The translations under genes and the position numbers were made by a program. Below, one piece after another: positions 50,019 to 59,119 of a DNA stretch of 64,000 nt. Numbering within the stretch: the first letter of the stretch is position 1; every line of letters starts with the position of its first letter. Source of the DNA: Thiobacillus denitrificans (GTDB lineage Bacteria > Pseudomonadota > Gammaproteobacteria > Burkholderiales > Thiobacillaceae); assembly GCA_002403375.1 (NCBI GenBank), contig DHHQ01000005.1, positions 1-64,000 on the forward strand, given 5' to 3'. Below the pieces are notes generated by a model. It ran no database searches, was not told the DNA's origin, and saw only the letters and a list, made by a program, of their open reading frames with translations.

Positions 50019-51101
50019 ATGAATATCAGCTTGGACTTTCTGTCCCCCAAGGCCCTGCCCATCATCGGCCTCGACATCAGCACGACCGCGGTCAAGCTGG
50101 TCGAACTGTCCGAGGCGGGCAAGGGCCGGCTGCGGGTTGAGCGTTACGTGATCCAGCCCCTGCCGAAGGACGCGGTGACCGACGGCAACATCGCCAATCT
50201 CGACCAGGTGGCCGACACCGTGCGAACGGCGTGGAAAGCCCTCGGCAGCCGCATCAAGAACGTGGTGCTCGCGCTGCCGTCGTCGGCGGTCATCAGCAAG
50301 AAGATCCTGGCGCCGGCGAGCCTCAAGGGCACCGACCTGGAGAATCAGGTCGAGACCGAGGCCAACCAGGTGATCCCCTTTTCGCTCGACGAGGTGAACC
50401 TCGACTTCCAGGTGCTCGGCGAGTCGCCGAGCAGCCCGGACGACGTGCAGATCCTGCTCGCCGCGGCGCGCAAGGAGAAAGTCGAGGAACGGGTCGCTGC
50501 GGTCGAGGCGGCCGGCCTCAAGGCCCTGATCATGGACGTCGAGAGCTACGCCACGCAGACCGCGTACGAGCAGATCGCCCACCTGCTGCCTGGCGGCGGC
50601 GCGGGCCTCACGGTGGCGATCATCGACATCGGCGCGCAGAACATGCACATCAACATCCTCCACGACAACGAGTCGGTATACCTGCGCGAGCACGGCTTCG
50701 GCGGCGACCAGCTCAGCACCGAGATCGCGCGCCGCTACGGCATGAGCGGCGAGGAGGCGGAGAACGCCAAGCGCAAGGGCACGCTCCCCGAGAGCTACGA
50801 CGTCGAGGTGCTGCAGCCCTACAGCGAGACGCTGGCGATGGAAATCGGCCGTGCGCTGCAGCTGTTCACCACCTCGACTCAGTACCGCAAGGTCGACCAG
50901 ATCCTGCTCGCCGGCGGCGGCGCCATGATCGCGGGCATCGACGACGTCGTCGGCCAGCGTACCGGCACGCCGACGATGGTCGTCAACCCGTTCGCCGACA
51001 TGGCTGTCGGCTCCAAGATCCGGCCGCAGGCACTGAGTGCCGACGCGCCGTCCCTTTTCGTCGCCTGTGGCCTCGCCATGCGGAGGTTCGATTCCCAATG
51101 A
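50019..51101 (+). CDS. pilM: Type IV pilus assembly protein PilM
   Basis: PilM is a cytoplasmic actin-like ATPase that binds the N-terminus of PilN and links the pilus motor to the inner-membrane alignment complex. The 360 residues include the nucleotide-binding motif IGLDISTTAVKLVEL at 13-27, VETEANQVIPFSLDEV, and IIDIGAQNMHINIL, followed by LLAGGGAMIAGI, the second phosphate loop. It starts the pilMNOPQ operon. Its stop overlaps the pilN start (ATGA). Confidence 0.97.
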   Translation: MNISLDFLSPKALPIIGLDISTTAVKLVELSEAGKGRLRVERYVIQPLPKDAVTDGNIANLDQVADTVRTAWKALGSRIKNVVLALPSSAVISKKILAPASLKGTDLENQVETEANQVIPFSLDEVNLDFQVLGESPSSPDDVQILLAAARKEKVEERVAAVEAAGLKALIMDVESYATQTAYEQIAHLLPGGGAGLTVAIIDIGAQNMHINILHDNESVYLREHGFGGDQLSTEIARRYGMSGEEAENAKRKGTLPESYDVEVLQPYSETLAMEIGRALQLFTTSTQYRKVDQILLAGGGAMIAGIDDVVGQRTGTPTMVVNPFADMAVGSKIRPQALSADAPSLFVACGLAMRRFDSQ

Positions 51102-51676
51102 TCCGCATCAACCTACTCCCCCACCGTGAACTCGCGCGCGCCGCCCGGCGCCGCCAGTTCAACGCCATGCTCGCCGTCGCGGTGGCGGCCGGCGTGCTCG
51201 TCGTCGTGCTCGGCCACTTCGTGATCGACGCGCGGCAGTCGGCGCAGCAGGCGCGCAACAGCTTCCTCGAACAGGAAATCGCCAAGCTCGACGTGCAGAT
51301 CGGCGAAATCAAGAAGATCCGCGAGCAGACCCAGGCCCTGCTGGAGCGCAAGCAGGTCGTCGAGACGCTGCAGGCGAACCGCACCGAAGTGGTCCACCTG
51401 GTCGACCAGATGATCCGGCTGCTGCCCGACGGGCTGTATCTCAAGTCGTTCCGCCAGACGGGCGACGTCGTCACCATCAGCGGCTACACCCAGTCCAGCG
51501 CTCGCGTCTCGACGCTGATGCGCAGCCTGAACGATTCGGAGTGGTTCGATTCGGCCAATCTGGTCGAGATCAAGGCCGCCACCGTCAATAACGCGCGCGC
51601 CAACGAGTTCGTGCTGACCGTCAAGCAGACGCGCCCGCAGGCGGACGACGCGAACGGCAAGGGGGACAAGGCATGA
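51098..51676 (+). CDS. pilN: Type IV pilus assembly protein PilN
   Basis: This is a 192-residue bitopic inner-membrane protein. The N-terminal INLLPHRE motif at about 4-11 is the conserved PilM-binding peptide. It is followed by a transmembrane helix (AMLAVAVAAGVLVVVLGHFV), a coiled coil (QEIAKLDVQIGEIKKIREQ) and a periplasmic ferredoxin-like domain. PilN forms heterodimers with PilO in the alignment complex. The start overlaps pilM and the stop overlaps pilO. Confidence 0.97.
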   Translation: MIRINLLPHRELARAARRRQFNAMLAVAVAAGVLVVVLGHFVIDARQSAQQARNSFLEQEIAKLDVQIGEIKKIREQTQALLERKQVVETLQANRTEVVHLVDQMIRLLPDGLYLKSFRQTGDVVTISGYTQSSARVSTLMRSLNDSEWFDSANLVEIKAATVNNARANEFVLTVKQTRPQADDANGKGDKA

Positions 51677-52293
51677 ACCTGAACGAGCTGAACAACCTCG
51701 ACCTCAAGACGCTGGCCGACTGGCCGCTGCCGAGCAAGCTGGTGGCGCTGGCGCTGCTGTGCGTCGCCATCGTCGCGGCCGGCTGGTGGTTCGACTGGCG
51801 CGGCGGCATGGAGACGCTGGAAGCGTCGAAGCAGAAGGAAACCGAGCTGCGCGCCGTTTTCACCACCAAGAAGAACCAGGCGATCAACCTCGAGGCCTAC
51901 AAGAAGCAGCTGGCCGACATCCAGCAGGCCTTCGGCGCGCTGCTCAAGCAGCTGCCCAACAAGCAGGAAATGGATGCGCTGATCACCGACATCAACCAGG
52001 CGGGCCTCGGGCGCGGCTTGCAGTTCGAGCTGTTCCGGCCCAGCGGCGAGATGGTGTCCGAGTTCTACGCCGAGACGCCGATCGCGGTCAAGGTCAACGG
52101 CGGCTACCACGACGTCGCCGCCTTCGTCAGCGACGTCTCCAAGCTGTCGCGCATCGTCACGATGCACAACCTCGCGATGGTGCCTGGCAAGGAGGGCGTG
52201 CTGAACATGGACGCCACCGTCAAGACCTATCGCTACCTCGACGAGGAAGAGATGGCCGCCCGTAGACAACAAGCCAAGGAGCCGCGGAAATGA
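51673..52293 (+). CDS. pilO: Type IV pilus assembly protein PilO
   Basis: This 206-residue inner-membrane protein has one helix (VALALLCVAIVAAGWWF), a coiled coil (ASKQKETELRAVFTTKKNQAI, in part) and a periplasmic domain. It pairs with PilN and contacts PilP. The segment LLPNKQEMDAL-like LKQLPNKQEMDALITDINQAG is a conserved family feature. The start is the ATG overlapping the pilN stop, and its stop overlaps pilP. Confidence 0.96.
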   Translation: MNLNELNNLDLKTLADWPLPSKLVALALLCVAIVAAGWWFDWRGGMETLEASKQKETELRAVFTTKKNQAINLEAYKKQLADIQQAFGALLKQLPNKQEMDALITDINQAGLGRGLQFELFRPSGEMVSEFYAETPIAVKVNGGYHDVAAFVSDVSKLSRIVTMHNLAMVPGKEGVLNMDATVKTYRYLDEEEMAARRQQAKEPRK

Positions 52294-52790
52294 AGCGCCT
52301 GGTCAGCATCGCATTCGTATTGGGCCTGACCGGCTGCACCGGCAGCGGCATGGACGACCTGCAGGCCTTCGTCGCCGAGAGCGGCCGCGACATGCAGGGC
52401 AAGATCGAGCCGCTGCCCGAGGTCAAGGTGTACGAGCCGTTCAGCTACGCGGCCTTCGACCTCCCCGACCCGTTCAAGCCGAGAAAGCTCACGACCGGCG
52501 GGGGCGGCGCAGGGCCGCAGCCCGACTTCAACCGTCCGAAGGAGCCGCTCGAGACCTTCTCGCTGGAGACCCTGAAAATGGTCGGGATGCTGTCGAAGCG
52601 CGGCGTCGCCCATGCGGTCATCAAGACGCCGGACAATACCGTCTACCACGTGAGGAAGGGCAATTACGTGGGCCAGAACTACGGCCTCATCACGCAGATC
52701 GGCGACAGCGAGGTGGCGCTGCGTGAAATCATCCAGGATAGCGCAGGCGACTGGTCCGAGCGCAACAGCACCCTGATTCTGCAGGAATAA
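52290..52790 (+). CDS. pilP: Type IV pilus lipoprotein PilP
   Basis: This is a 166-residue lipoprotein with the lipobox LGLTGC near residues 11-16. An extended unstructured stretch is followed by a beta-sandwich HR domain (FSLETLKMVGMLSKRGVAHAVI, in part; VRKGNYVGQNYGLI) that binds the secretin PilQ and bridges it to PilN/PilO. Length and domains match the family. It overlaps pilO by four bases. Confidence 0.96.
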   Translation: MKRLVSIAFVLGLTGCTGSGMDDLQAFVAESGRDMQGKIEPLPEVKVYEPFSYAAFDLPDPFKPRKLTTGGGGAGPQPDFNRPKEPLETFSLETLKMVGMLSKRGVAHAVIKTPDNTVYHVRKGNYVGQNYGLITQIGDSEVALREIIQDSAGDWSERNSTLILQE

Positions 52791-52809
52791 TTTGTAAAAA
52801 GAGGCTGAC

Positions 52810-54990
52810 ATGAACGTATTGCCCAGAATTGCCCAGAAACTGTCCCGCCATCTGGCCGGGATCGCCCTGTTCACCGGACTCGCGCTGCAGCCTGCCGTGC
52901 ACGCTGCCGACGCGCCCACCGGCAACGCGGTCCAGAGCGTCGAGGCGACGACGCTGCCGGGCGGCAAGGTCGTGGTGCGGGTCAACCTGCAGAAGGCGCT
53001 GGCCGACACCCCCGCCGGCTTCACCGTCGGCAATCCGCCACGCATCGCGCTGGACCTGCCCGACACCCGCAACGCCATGGGGCGCAACACCGTCGACGCG
53101 AACCTCGGCCCACTGGTCAACCTCAACGTGGTCGAGGCCGGGACGCGCACCCGCCTGGTGCTGAACCTGAACAAGTCGGTCGGCTATGAAGCCAGGCTCG
53201 ACGGCAATTCGCTGCTCATCTCGCTGGGCGAAGCCGGTGCCAGCGCCGCGCCGGTGAACGTCAGCCCGCGCTTCGCCGAGGCGGCGCCGGGGGCCGCGCG
53301 TCACAGCATCCGCGACGTCGATTTCCGCCGCGGCGCTTCCGGCGAGGCACGCATCGTGACCACGCTTTCCGACGCGCAGGCCGGCATCAACATCCGCCAG
53401 CAGGCCAACGGCGTCGTCGTCGACTTCATCGGTACCGACCTGCCGCAGGCCCTGCAGCGTCGTCTCGACGTGACCGACTTCGGCACGCCGGTACAGACGA
53501 TCGAAACCTATCCGCTGGGCGACAACACGCGGATGCTGATCCAGCCCAAGGGCGGCTGGGAGTATTCGGCCTACCAGACCGACAACAGCTTCATCGTCGA
53601 GGTCAAGCCGGCCACCGACAGCCAGAAGAAGACGGCCGACGGCAAGGTCAAGTACGTCGGCGAGAAGCTCTCGCTCAACTTCCAGAACGTCGAGGTGCGC
53701 TCGGTGCTGCAGGTCATCGCCGACTTCACCGGCCTCAACATCGTCGCCAGCGACACCGTCGGCGGCAACCTGACGCTGCGCCTGAAGGACGTGCCGTGGG
53801 ACCAGGCGCTCGACCTCATCATGCAGGCCAAGGGACTCGACAAGCGCCGCAACGGCAACGTCATCTGGGTCGCGCCCAAGGACGAGCTGATGGCCAAGGA
53901 AAAGCTCGAGTACGAAGCCCGCTCGGCGGTGGCGGATCTCGAGCCCCTGACCACCGAGTACATCCAGCTCAACTACATGCGGGCGGATGAAGCCCAGACC
54001 ATGCTGTACGGCTTCGCCTCCGGCGCCTTCCTCGCGTCCGCCGGCAACAACGCGGTGAACTGCTCGGCGCAGGCCCAGGGCCTGGGCGGCGCGGCCGTGG
54101 CGCAGGCCTCGCAGCAGGGCAAGGGCGAGAACGACCAGAAGGTCCTGACCAAGCGGGGCCGTGCCACCTACGAGCTGAAAACCAACACCCTGATCATCAC
54201 CGACACCCCGAGCAAGATCCAGGAAGTCCGTGAACTCCTCGCGCGCCTCGATGTGCCGGCGCGCCAGGTGATGATCGAGGCGCGGGTGGTGGTCGCGACC
54301 GACGGCTGGAGCCGCGACCTGGGCGCACGCCTGAATTTCACCCAGGCCACGACGGGCGATCTGTGGGGCGATCCCTACCGTGCCGGCGCTGCCGGAATCG
54401 GCCAGGCGCTGCCGCAGGTCGTCGGTGCCGCCGACATGACGCTGTCGCTGCTGAACCTCGCCAACGGCAACCTGCTGAGCCTTGAGCTGCGGGCGCTGGA
54501 GGCGGAAGACCGCGGCAAGGTGATCTCCAACCCGCGCGTGATGACGTCGAACCAGAAGCCGGCGGTGATCCTCAACGGCACGCAGATCCCGTACATCACG
54601 CCGGGTACCGCGAACAACCCCGCCACGGTGACGTTCAAGGACGCCTTCCTGTGCCTGCTGGTCGACCCGCAGATCCTCAACAACGACGCGATCATCCTGA
54701 CCGTCGAGGTGCAGAAGGACGCGGTGCGCGATATCCAGAACATCGGCGACAACCCGGCGATCGACACCAAGCGGATCAAGACCCAGGTGCGCGTCAACAA
54801 CGGCGAGACCCTGGTGCTCGGCGGCATCTTCGACGGCAGCGAAGCCTCGACCGTGAGCAAGGTGCCGCTGCTCGGCGACGTGCCGGTGTTCGGCAACCTG
54901 TTCAAGACCACCGGCAAGTCGAACAGCAAGACCGAGCTGATCATCTTCATCACGCCGCGCATCATCGACGAGCGGCTGTCGCTCCGCTGA
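52810..54990 (+). CDS. pilQ: Type IV pilus secretin PilQ
   Basis: This 726-residue outer-membrane secretin forms the gated pore for the pilus fibre. After the signal peptide come AMIN domains (GGKVVVRVNLQK; RIALDLPDTRNAMG), a secretin N0/N1 region (LSLNFQNVEVRSVLQVIADF) and the C-terminal secretin core (NPRVMTSNQKPAVILNGTQIPY; GETLVLGGIFDG; VPLLGDVPVFGNLFK). A GAGGCTGAC ribosome site precedes the ATG. A central insert containing two cysteines (after AGNN) is slightly unusual. A strong terminator ends the operon. Confidence 0.97.
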   Translation: MNVLPRIAQKLSRHLAGIALFTGLALQPAVHAADAPTGNAVQSVEATTLPGGKVVVRVNLQKALADTPAGFTVGNPPRIALDLPDTRNAMGRNTVDANLGPLVNLNVVEAGTRTRLVLNLNKSVGYEARLDGNSLLISLGEAGASAAPVNVSPRFAEAAPGAARHSIRDVDFRRGASGEARIVTTLSDAQAGINIRQQANGVVVDFIGTDLPQALQRRLDVTDFGTPVQTIETYPLGDNTRMLIQPKGGWEYSAYQTDNSFIVEVKPATDSQKKTADGKVKYVGEKLSLNFQNVEVRSVLQVIADFTGLNIVASDTVGGNLTLRLKDVPWDQALDLIMQAKGLDKRRNGNVIWVAPKDELMAKEKLEYEARSAVADLEPLTTEYIQLNYMRADEAQTMLYGFASGAFLASAGNNAVNCSAQAQGLGGAAVAQASQQGKGENDQKVLTKRGRATYELKTNTLIITDTPSKIQEVRELLARLDVPARQVMIEARVVVATDGWSRDLGARLNFTQATTGDLWGDPYRAGAAGIGQALPQVVGAADMTLSLLNLANGNLLSLELRALEAEDRGKVISNPRVMTSNQKPAVILNGTQIPYITPGTANNPATVTFKDAFLCLLVDPQILNNDAIILTVEVQKDAVRDIQNIGDNPAIDTKRIKTQVRVNNGETLVLGGIFDGSEASTVSKVPLLGDVPVFGNLFKTTGKSNSKTELIIFITPRIIDERLSLR

Positions 54991-55009
54991 GGCGCGGCTT
55001 TCCGGAAAG

Positions 55010-55036
55010 GCGCGGGCGTTGCCCGCGCTTTTTTTT
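55010..55036 (+). terminator. Terminator after pilQ
   Basis: An 8-base perfect stem GCGCGGGC/GCCCGCGC with a GTT loop is followed by eight T residues. Confidence 0.93.
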
Positions 55037-55097
55037 CGGCCAAACCAGGGCTTCGTGTGCCGCGGTCGAATCGGCCGCGCTCCATTAGAATGGCGCC

Positions 55098-55667
55098 ATG
55101 AGCAAGCGAGACAACCTCTTCCTCGTCGGGTTGATGGGGGCAGGCAAGACCACCGTGGGGCGGCTGCTGGCCAAGCACTACGGCTGTACCTTCTACGACT
55201 CCGACCACGAAATCGAGGCGCGCACCGGCGTCAAGATCCCGGTCATATTCGAGATCGAGGGGGAAGCGGGCTTCCGCAAGCGCGAGGAGGCGATGATCGC
55301 CGAACTGGCGGGCCTGTCGGGCGTCGTGCTCGCCACCGGGGGCGGGGCCGTGCTGTCGGCGGCGAATCGCGAGGCCCTGCGAAAGAACGGACTCGTGATC
55401 TATCTGCGCGGCAGCCCCGAGCATCTGTACGAACGCACGCGCCACGACCGCAACCGCCCGCTGCTGCAGACCGAGGATCCGCTCGCGAAGCTGCGCGAGC
55501 TGTACCGGCAGCGCGACCCGCTGTATCGCGAGGTGGCCGACATCGTGGTCGACACCGGCCGCCAGGGCGTAGCGGGCATGACCCGCGTGCTGTGCGGCAA
55601 GCTCGATCTGCTGCGTTCCGGCTTGTCTGAAGAAGACGTCCCTAACGCGCCCGCCACCAGGTCTTGA
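55098..55667 (+). CDS. aroK: Shikimate kinase
   Basis: AroK phosphorylates shikimate with ATP, the fifth shikimate-pathway step. The 189-residue protein has Walker A GLMGAGKTTVG at about 10-20, the shikimate-binding DSDHEIEARTG and ATGGGAVL motifs, and the RNRPLL lid sequence. In most betaproteobacteria aroB follows directly. Here the next gene is on the opposite strand and overlaps the aroK 3' end by 26 bases, so aroB must lie elsewhere. Confidence 0.97.
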   Translation: MSKRDNLFLVGLMGAGKTTVGRLLAKHYGCTFYDSDHEIEARTGVKIPVIFEIEGEAGFRKREEAMIAELAGLSGVVLATGGGAVLSAANREALRKNGLVIYLRGSPEHLYERTRHDRNRPLLQTEDPLAKLRELYRQRDPLYREVADIVVDTGRQGVAGMTRVLCGKLDLLRSGLSEEDVPNAPATRS

Positions 55668-58600
55668 ACCGTTGCCAAGGGCCAGGCGCGGGAGCGGCGC
55701 CTGCCGCGTTGACAGGACCGATGTGGACCTGTTGCGTGCCGGATTGCAGACGGACGCCCTGCTCGCCGGTCTTGAACCACCAGCGCCGGACGTGACCGCC
55801 GGCGTCGATTTCCACCCCGTTCCCCTCGACGCCATCCAGGCGTCGAATCAACGGGGCGCTTTCGTCGCCGTCGAGTCGCGGAATCAGGACGACCAGGAAC
55901 TCGTCCTCGCTTGCCGGCACCGAGGGCGATAACTCGATTCGCCATGCGCCGGCTTCGGTAGGCTGCCCTTTGCGGGCGATGGCCTGGTCGAGCGTTCCGT
56001 CTTCGTCGTAGTTTTTCCCGTCGACCCAGAATTCGAAGCCTGGACCGCCGACCACGTTGAAGGCGGGGCGAGCGGGCAGCAGCACTTCGCCGCGCAGCGT
56101 GCCGCCACGGGTCTGGCGTGCCGGCTCAGGGGGCACGCGCACCGCAAACCGGTTGCCACGTATCGAAGGCTCGTGCTGCGTGTGCAGCAACCAGCGCTTG
56201 CGGAATTCGGGTCTGCTGGCGCGAACGACGTCGCGCACGATCACGACATCGGCAAGGCGGTCGTAGACGACGGTGCGCCACATCCGCTCGACGCGGCGGG
56301 TGCGGTGGGAAAATTCTCCTGCACCCGACTGCGCGTTGGTATAGGCCGGGGTCAGGTCGGCGATGGCGACGACGCTGTCGTGTCCCTCGAAACAGCGCTG
56401 CATCACGCCGGTGTGATAGATCTCGCGCTTGTCCAGCCATTCGCCGAGATCGAGCGGTGCCGATTCGATCCCCCATCCCGACCCGATGCGGCGCTGGCCC
56501 CCGTCGTTGGCGATGGCCCGCAGCGTCGTGCCGCTGGCGACTGCCGTGTCATCCGGATCGGTGACGGTGACCAGATTGTGGGCGATGCTTTGATACGCAT
56601 AGTTCATGTGGTGATCCGAGCCGTACTTCGGCCCATAGAAGCCGCTGTCCAGCGCCAGCCCGCCGCCCTTGTAGAGGGTGAATGCGCCCTGGTCGAGATG
56701 CGTGTGCGACCAGTAGTTGTCGCCCGCCTTGAAGGTCAGATAGGTGGCGTCGGGGCTCCAGTCGCTGCGTGCCACGACCATGCCGATGCCTTCGAAGTGC
56801 TTTGCCAGAGGCAGATCGCGACGCGCGTCCGGCTTCAGCAGGTCGGCGTCGGTCAGCGGGCCCCACGGCCAGCTGCTGGGTTCGGGGCGCGGTTTGGGGG
56901 GGCGCAGATTGTAGGCCGGCGCATGACGAAATTCGAGGGCGAGCGGCACGACATCGGGCACGATGCGGTCGAAGAAGCCGGCATCGCCCCAACGGAAATC
57001 CGTGCCATCCGGGCGCTTGCGGTAGGTCACGAAATCGAGAAAACCGCGCAGGCCGGGCTCCGTCCTGAACAGGTCTTCCCCGGTCGCGCTGCGCCACATG
57101 GCAGGCACCTGATAGATCGCCTGGCCGATACCGATTCCCACGTACTCGCCCCCTTCGTGCCAGCCTCCGCTCGGCCCCATGATCTGCCGCCAGGCCGGCA
57201 GGACCCGGTGTTTCCAGAGGTCGTAGGTGAATCGCATGTTCAGTTCGCCCCGCGGGTCGTCGCCGTAAAGCGCGAGGTTGGAGGCCATCAGCGCCTGGAA
57301 GGGGCTGTTGTACAAATAAACGTTGTACGGGGACAGCCGCTCCTTGCGGATGTAGTTCACCAGATAGCCCACCCCCTCGGCCAGCTTCTCCCGCAGGGCG
57401 TCCCGCTGCGAGGCATCCCACTGTTCGTACAGCCAATCGTAGGCTTGCGCGATCGGCTTGGCCTGGTCGTGGCCGCGATAGGTGTATTGCAGCGCCATGA
57501 GGCGCCGGTGCAGCAGGGCGAGATCCTGGCTGCCCGGCTCGATGTAGGCCATCAAAATGACGGCCCAGAGATGCCCTGCCCCGCCCTCCGCGAAACCGCG
57601 GGTCTGGCGGAACCAGTCCGGGTTCTCCTGGCGGAGGCGCAGGATGTCTTCTCGGCTCGGATGAGGAAGGCGCGGATGGGCGTAGCGAAAGCCGGTGAGC
57701 GTGATTTCTGCAAGGCCCTCCGGGGCGGGCAGCATGGTTCGGCCGCGGTCGTCGGTCGCCATTCGAACCTGGCTTCCAGCCATCCATCCGGCGAGGCTCG
57801 TTGAAATCACGATGACGGCGAGCACGGGCGCCGCCCAGCGCAGGGTGCGCCCGCGGGGAGGCGGCGCGGCAGGGGACGGCTTGCCGCGCGTTTCCGCGTA
57901 CAGCCAGGGCAGCATCCACCCCAGCACTGCCAGCAGTACGTCGGTGATGTCGGCATAGCGGCCCGGGATCGACTGCTGCAGCCACTCCATCAGGAACGCG
58001 AAGGCGGCCACCAGTGCGCCGCCTGCCAGCATGGCGGCTGTGCGCCAGCGCCAGACGGTCAGCCATCGCGTCAGCAGGCCCAGCGCCATGAAAGGCCACA
58101 GCGTTTCGAGGATGTCCAGCATGCCGGAGAGGGTGCCGACCTGGCCGCCGAAAGGAACCCAGTTCATCGGGGAGGTCGCGGCAGCCTTGCCGGGTTCGAA
58201 CTGCGCCAGCGCGTGCGCCGTCAGCAATGCCCCCATCGCGACCAGACTGCGGGCAGCCGGTGTGCGGGCTGGAAACCAGACCAGCAGGATGGCGCCGCTC
58301 GCCCACCCGAGCAGGGTCTCCAGGCTGAGGTGCCTGCCTACGGCGGGGACCTTGTAAAGCAGTACCGCCAGGCTGAAGACGAGGAAGGGCCAGATCAGCG
58401 CCCGTTTTGCCGCAGCGCGGGCAAGGAGGCCGAGCGCCAGGATCTGCAGGCCAGCCTCGATGGCCCGAAGCGGCTCGAACGTTGCCGGGTGACGCAGGGT
58501 ATTGCCCAGCGGCTTCAGGCCAGCCTTCATGCTGCCCCAGTCGAGCGACGGCACGAACGGCGCGGCTTGCGTCAGGGCCCACAGCAGCAGGATGGCCAGC

Positions 58601-59097
58601 GCAAGATTGGCCAGGCTGCCTTCGGTGAACCAGTCCTCACGCCATGATAAGAATTTGCGGCCGATCGCCAGGCGGGGGTCGACCGCCGCGGCGAGCAGCG
58701 CACCCGCGAAAGCGCCGGCGGTGTTGGTGACCCAGTCGAGCAGGGAGGGAACCCGGCTCGGCAACGCCGACTGCAGCGTCTCGAGCGTGAAGCTCAGTCC
58801 GCTCCCGATCAGGCAGGCCAGTGCCACGGCGATGACCGTGCCGACGCGTGCGCGCATCGACGCCGCGAGGAACAAGCCCAGCGGGACGTAGGCCAGAAGG
58901 TTGACGAACAGGTCCGCCCGCGAGGGATTTTGCGGCCAGTCCGTCATGATAGGATTGGTCCAGCCCCACAGCGGGGGTTCCCATTCGTCGAGCGGGAACA
59001 GGGTGCCGTAAACGACGAGCAGCCCGTATGCTAACGCAAGCCAGAGCATTGCCGATCCCGGCCGGGATGATCGCCGGGCGTTTTGTCGTGGGGCCAT
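55642..59097 (-). CDS. VanZ-VanZ-heparinase II/III fusion protein
   Basis: This 1151-residue protein of unusual build has an N-terminal membrane half with two VanZ-like units. One has ETLQSALPSRVPSLLDWVTNTAG near 100-130, and the other has EWLQQSIPGRYADITDVLLAVLG near 365-395. Other helices lie between them. From about 430 the protein is a periplasmic heparinase II/III-type polysaccharide lyase: a helical barrel with YLYNSPFQALMASNLALYG, then the beta domain with SHTHLDQGAFTLYKGGG near 793-809 and SIAHNLVTV. The substrate is unknown; an acidic exopolysaccharide is plausible. The start may be ATG 59097 or the Met at residue 17. No ribosome site is visible. It lies between aroK and a DHH gene. 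Confidence 0.85.
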   Translation of the reverse strand: MAPRQNARRSSRPGSAMLWLALAYGLLVVYGTLFPLDEWEPPLWGWTNPIMTDWPQNPSRADLFVNLLAYVPLGLFLAASMRARVGTVIAVALACLIGSGLSFTLETLQSALPSRVPSLLDWVTNTAGAFAGALLAAAVDPRLAIGRKFLSWREDWFTEGSLANLALAILLLWALTQAAPFVPSLDWGSMKAGLKPLGNTLRHPATFEPLRAIEAGLQILALGLLARAAAKRALIWPFLVFSLAVLLYKVPAVGRHLSLETLLGWASGAILLVWFPARTPAARSLVAMGALLTAHALAQFEPGKAAATSPMNWVPFGGQVGTLSGMLDILETLWPFMALGLLTRWLTVWRWRTAAMLAGGALVAAFAFLMEWLQQSIPGRYADITDVLLAVLGWMLPWLYAETRGKPSPAAPPPRGRTLRWAAPVLAVIVISTSLAGWMAGSQVRMATDDRGRTMLPAPEGLAEITLTGFRYAHPRLPHPSREDILRLRQENPDWFRQTRGFAEGGAGHLWAVILMAYIEPGSQDLALLHRRLMALQYTYRGHDQAKPIAQAYDWLYEQWDASQRDALREKLAEGVGYLVNYIRKERLSPYNVYLYNSPFQALMASNLALYGDDPRGELNMRFTYDLWKHRVLPAWRQIMGPSGGWHEGGEYVGIGIGQAIYQVPAMWRSATGEDLFRTEPGLRGFLDFVTYRKRPDGTDFRWGDAGFFDRIVPDVVPLALEFRHAPAYNLRPPKPRPEPSSWPWGPLTDADLLKPDARRDLPLAKHFEGIGMVVARSDWSPDATYLTFKAGDNYWSHTHLDQGAFTLYKGGGLALDSGFYGPKYGSDHHMNYAYQSIAHNLVTVTDPDDTAVASGTTLRAIANDGGQRRIGSGWGIESAPLDLGEWLDKREIYHTGVMQRCFEGHDSVVAIADLTPAYTNAQSGAGEFSHRTRRVERMWRTVVYDRLADVVIVRDVVRASRPEFRKRWLLHTQHEPSIRGNRFAVRVPPEPARQTRGGTLRGEVLLPARPAFNVVGGPGFEFWVDGKNYDEDGTLDQAIARKGQPTEAGAWRIELSPSVPASEDEFLVVLIPRLDGDESAPLIRRLDGVEGNGVEIDAGGHVRRWWFKTGEQGVRLQSGTQQVHIGPVNAAGAAPAPGPWQRFKTWWRAR

Positions 59098-59119
59098 TAA
59101 CAGATTCTAGTCAACCAGA

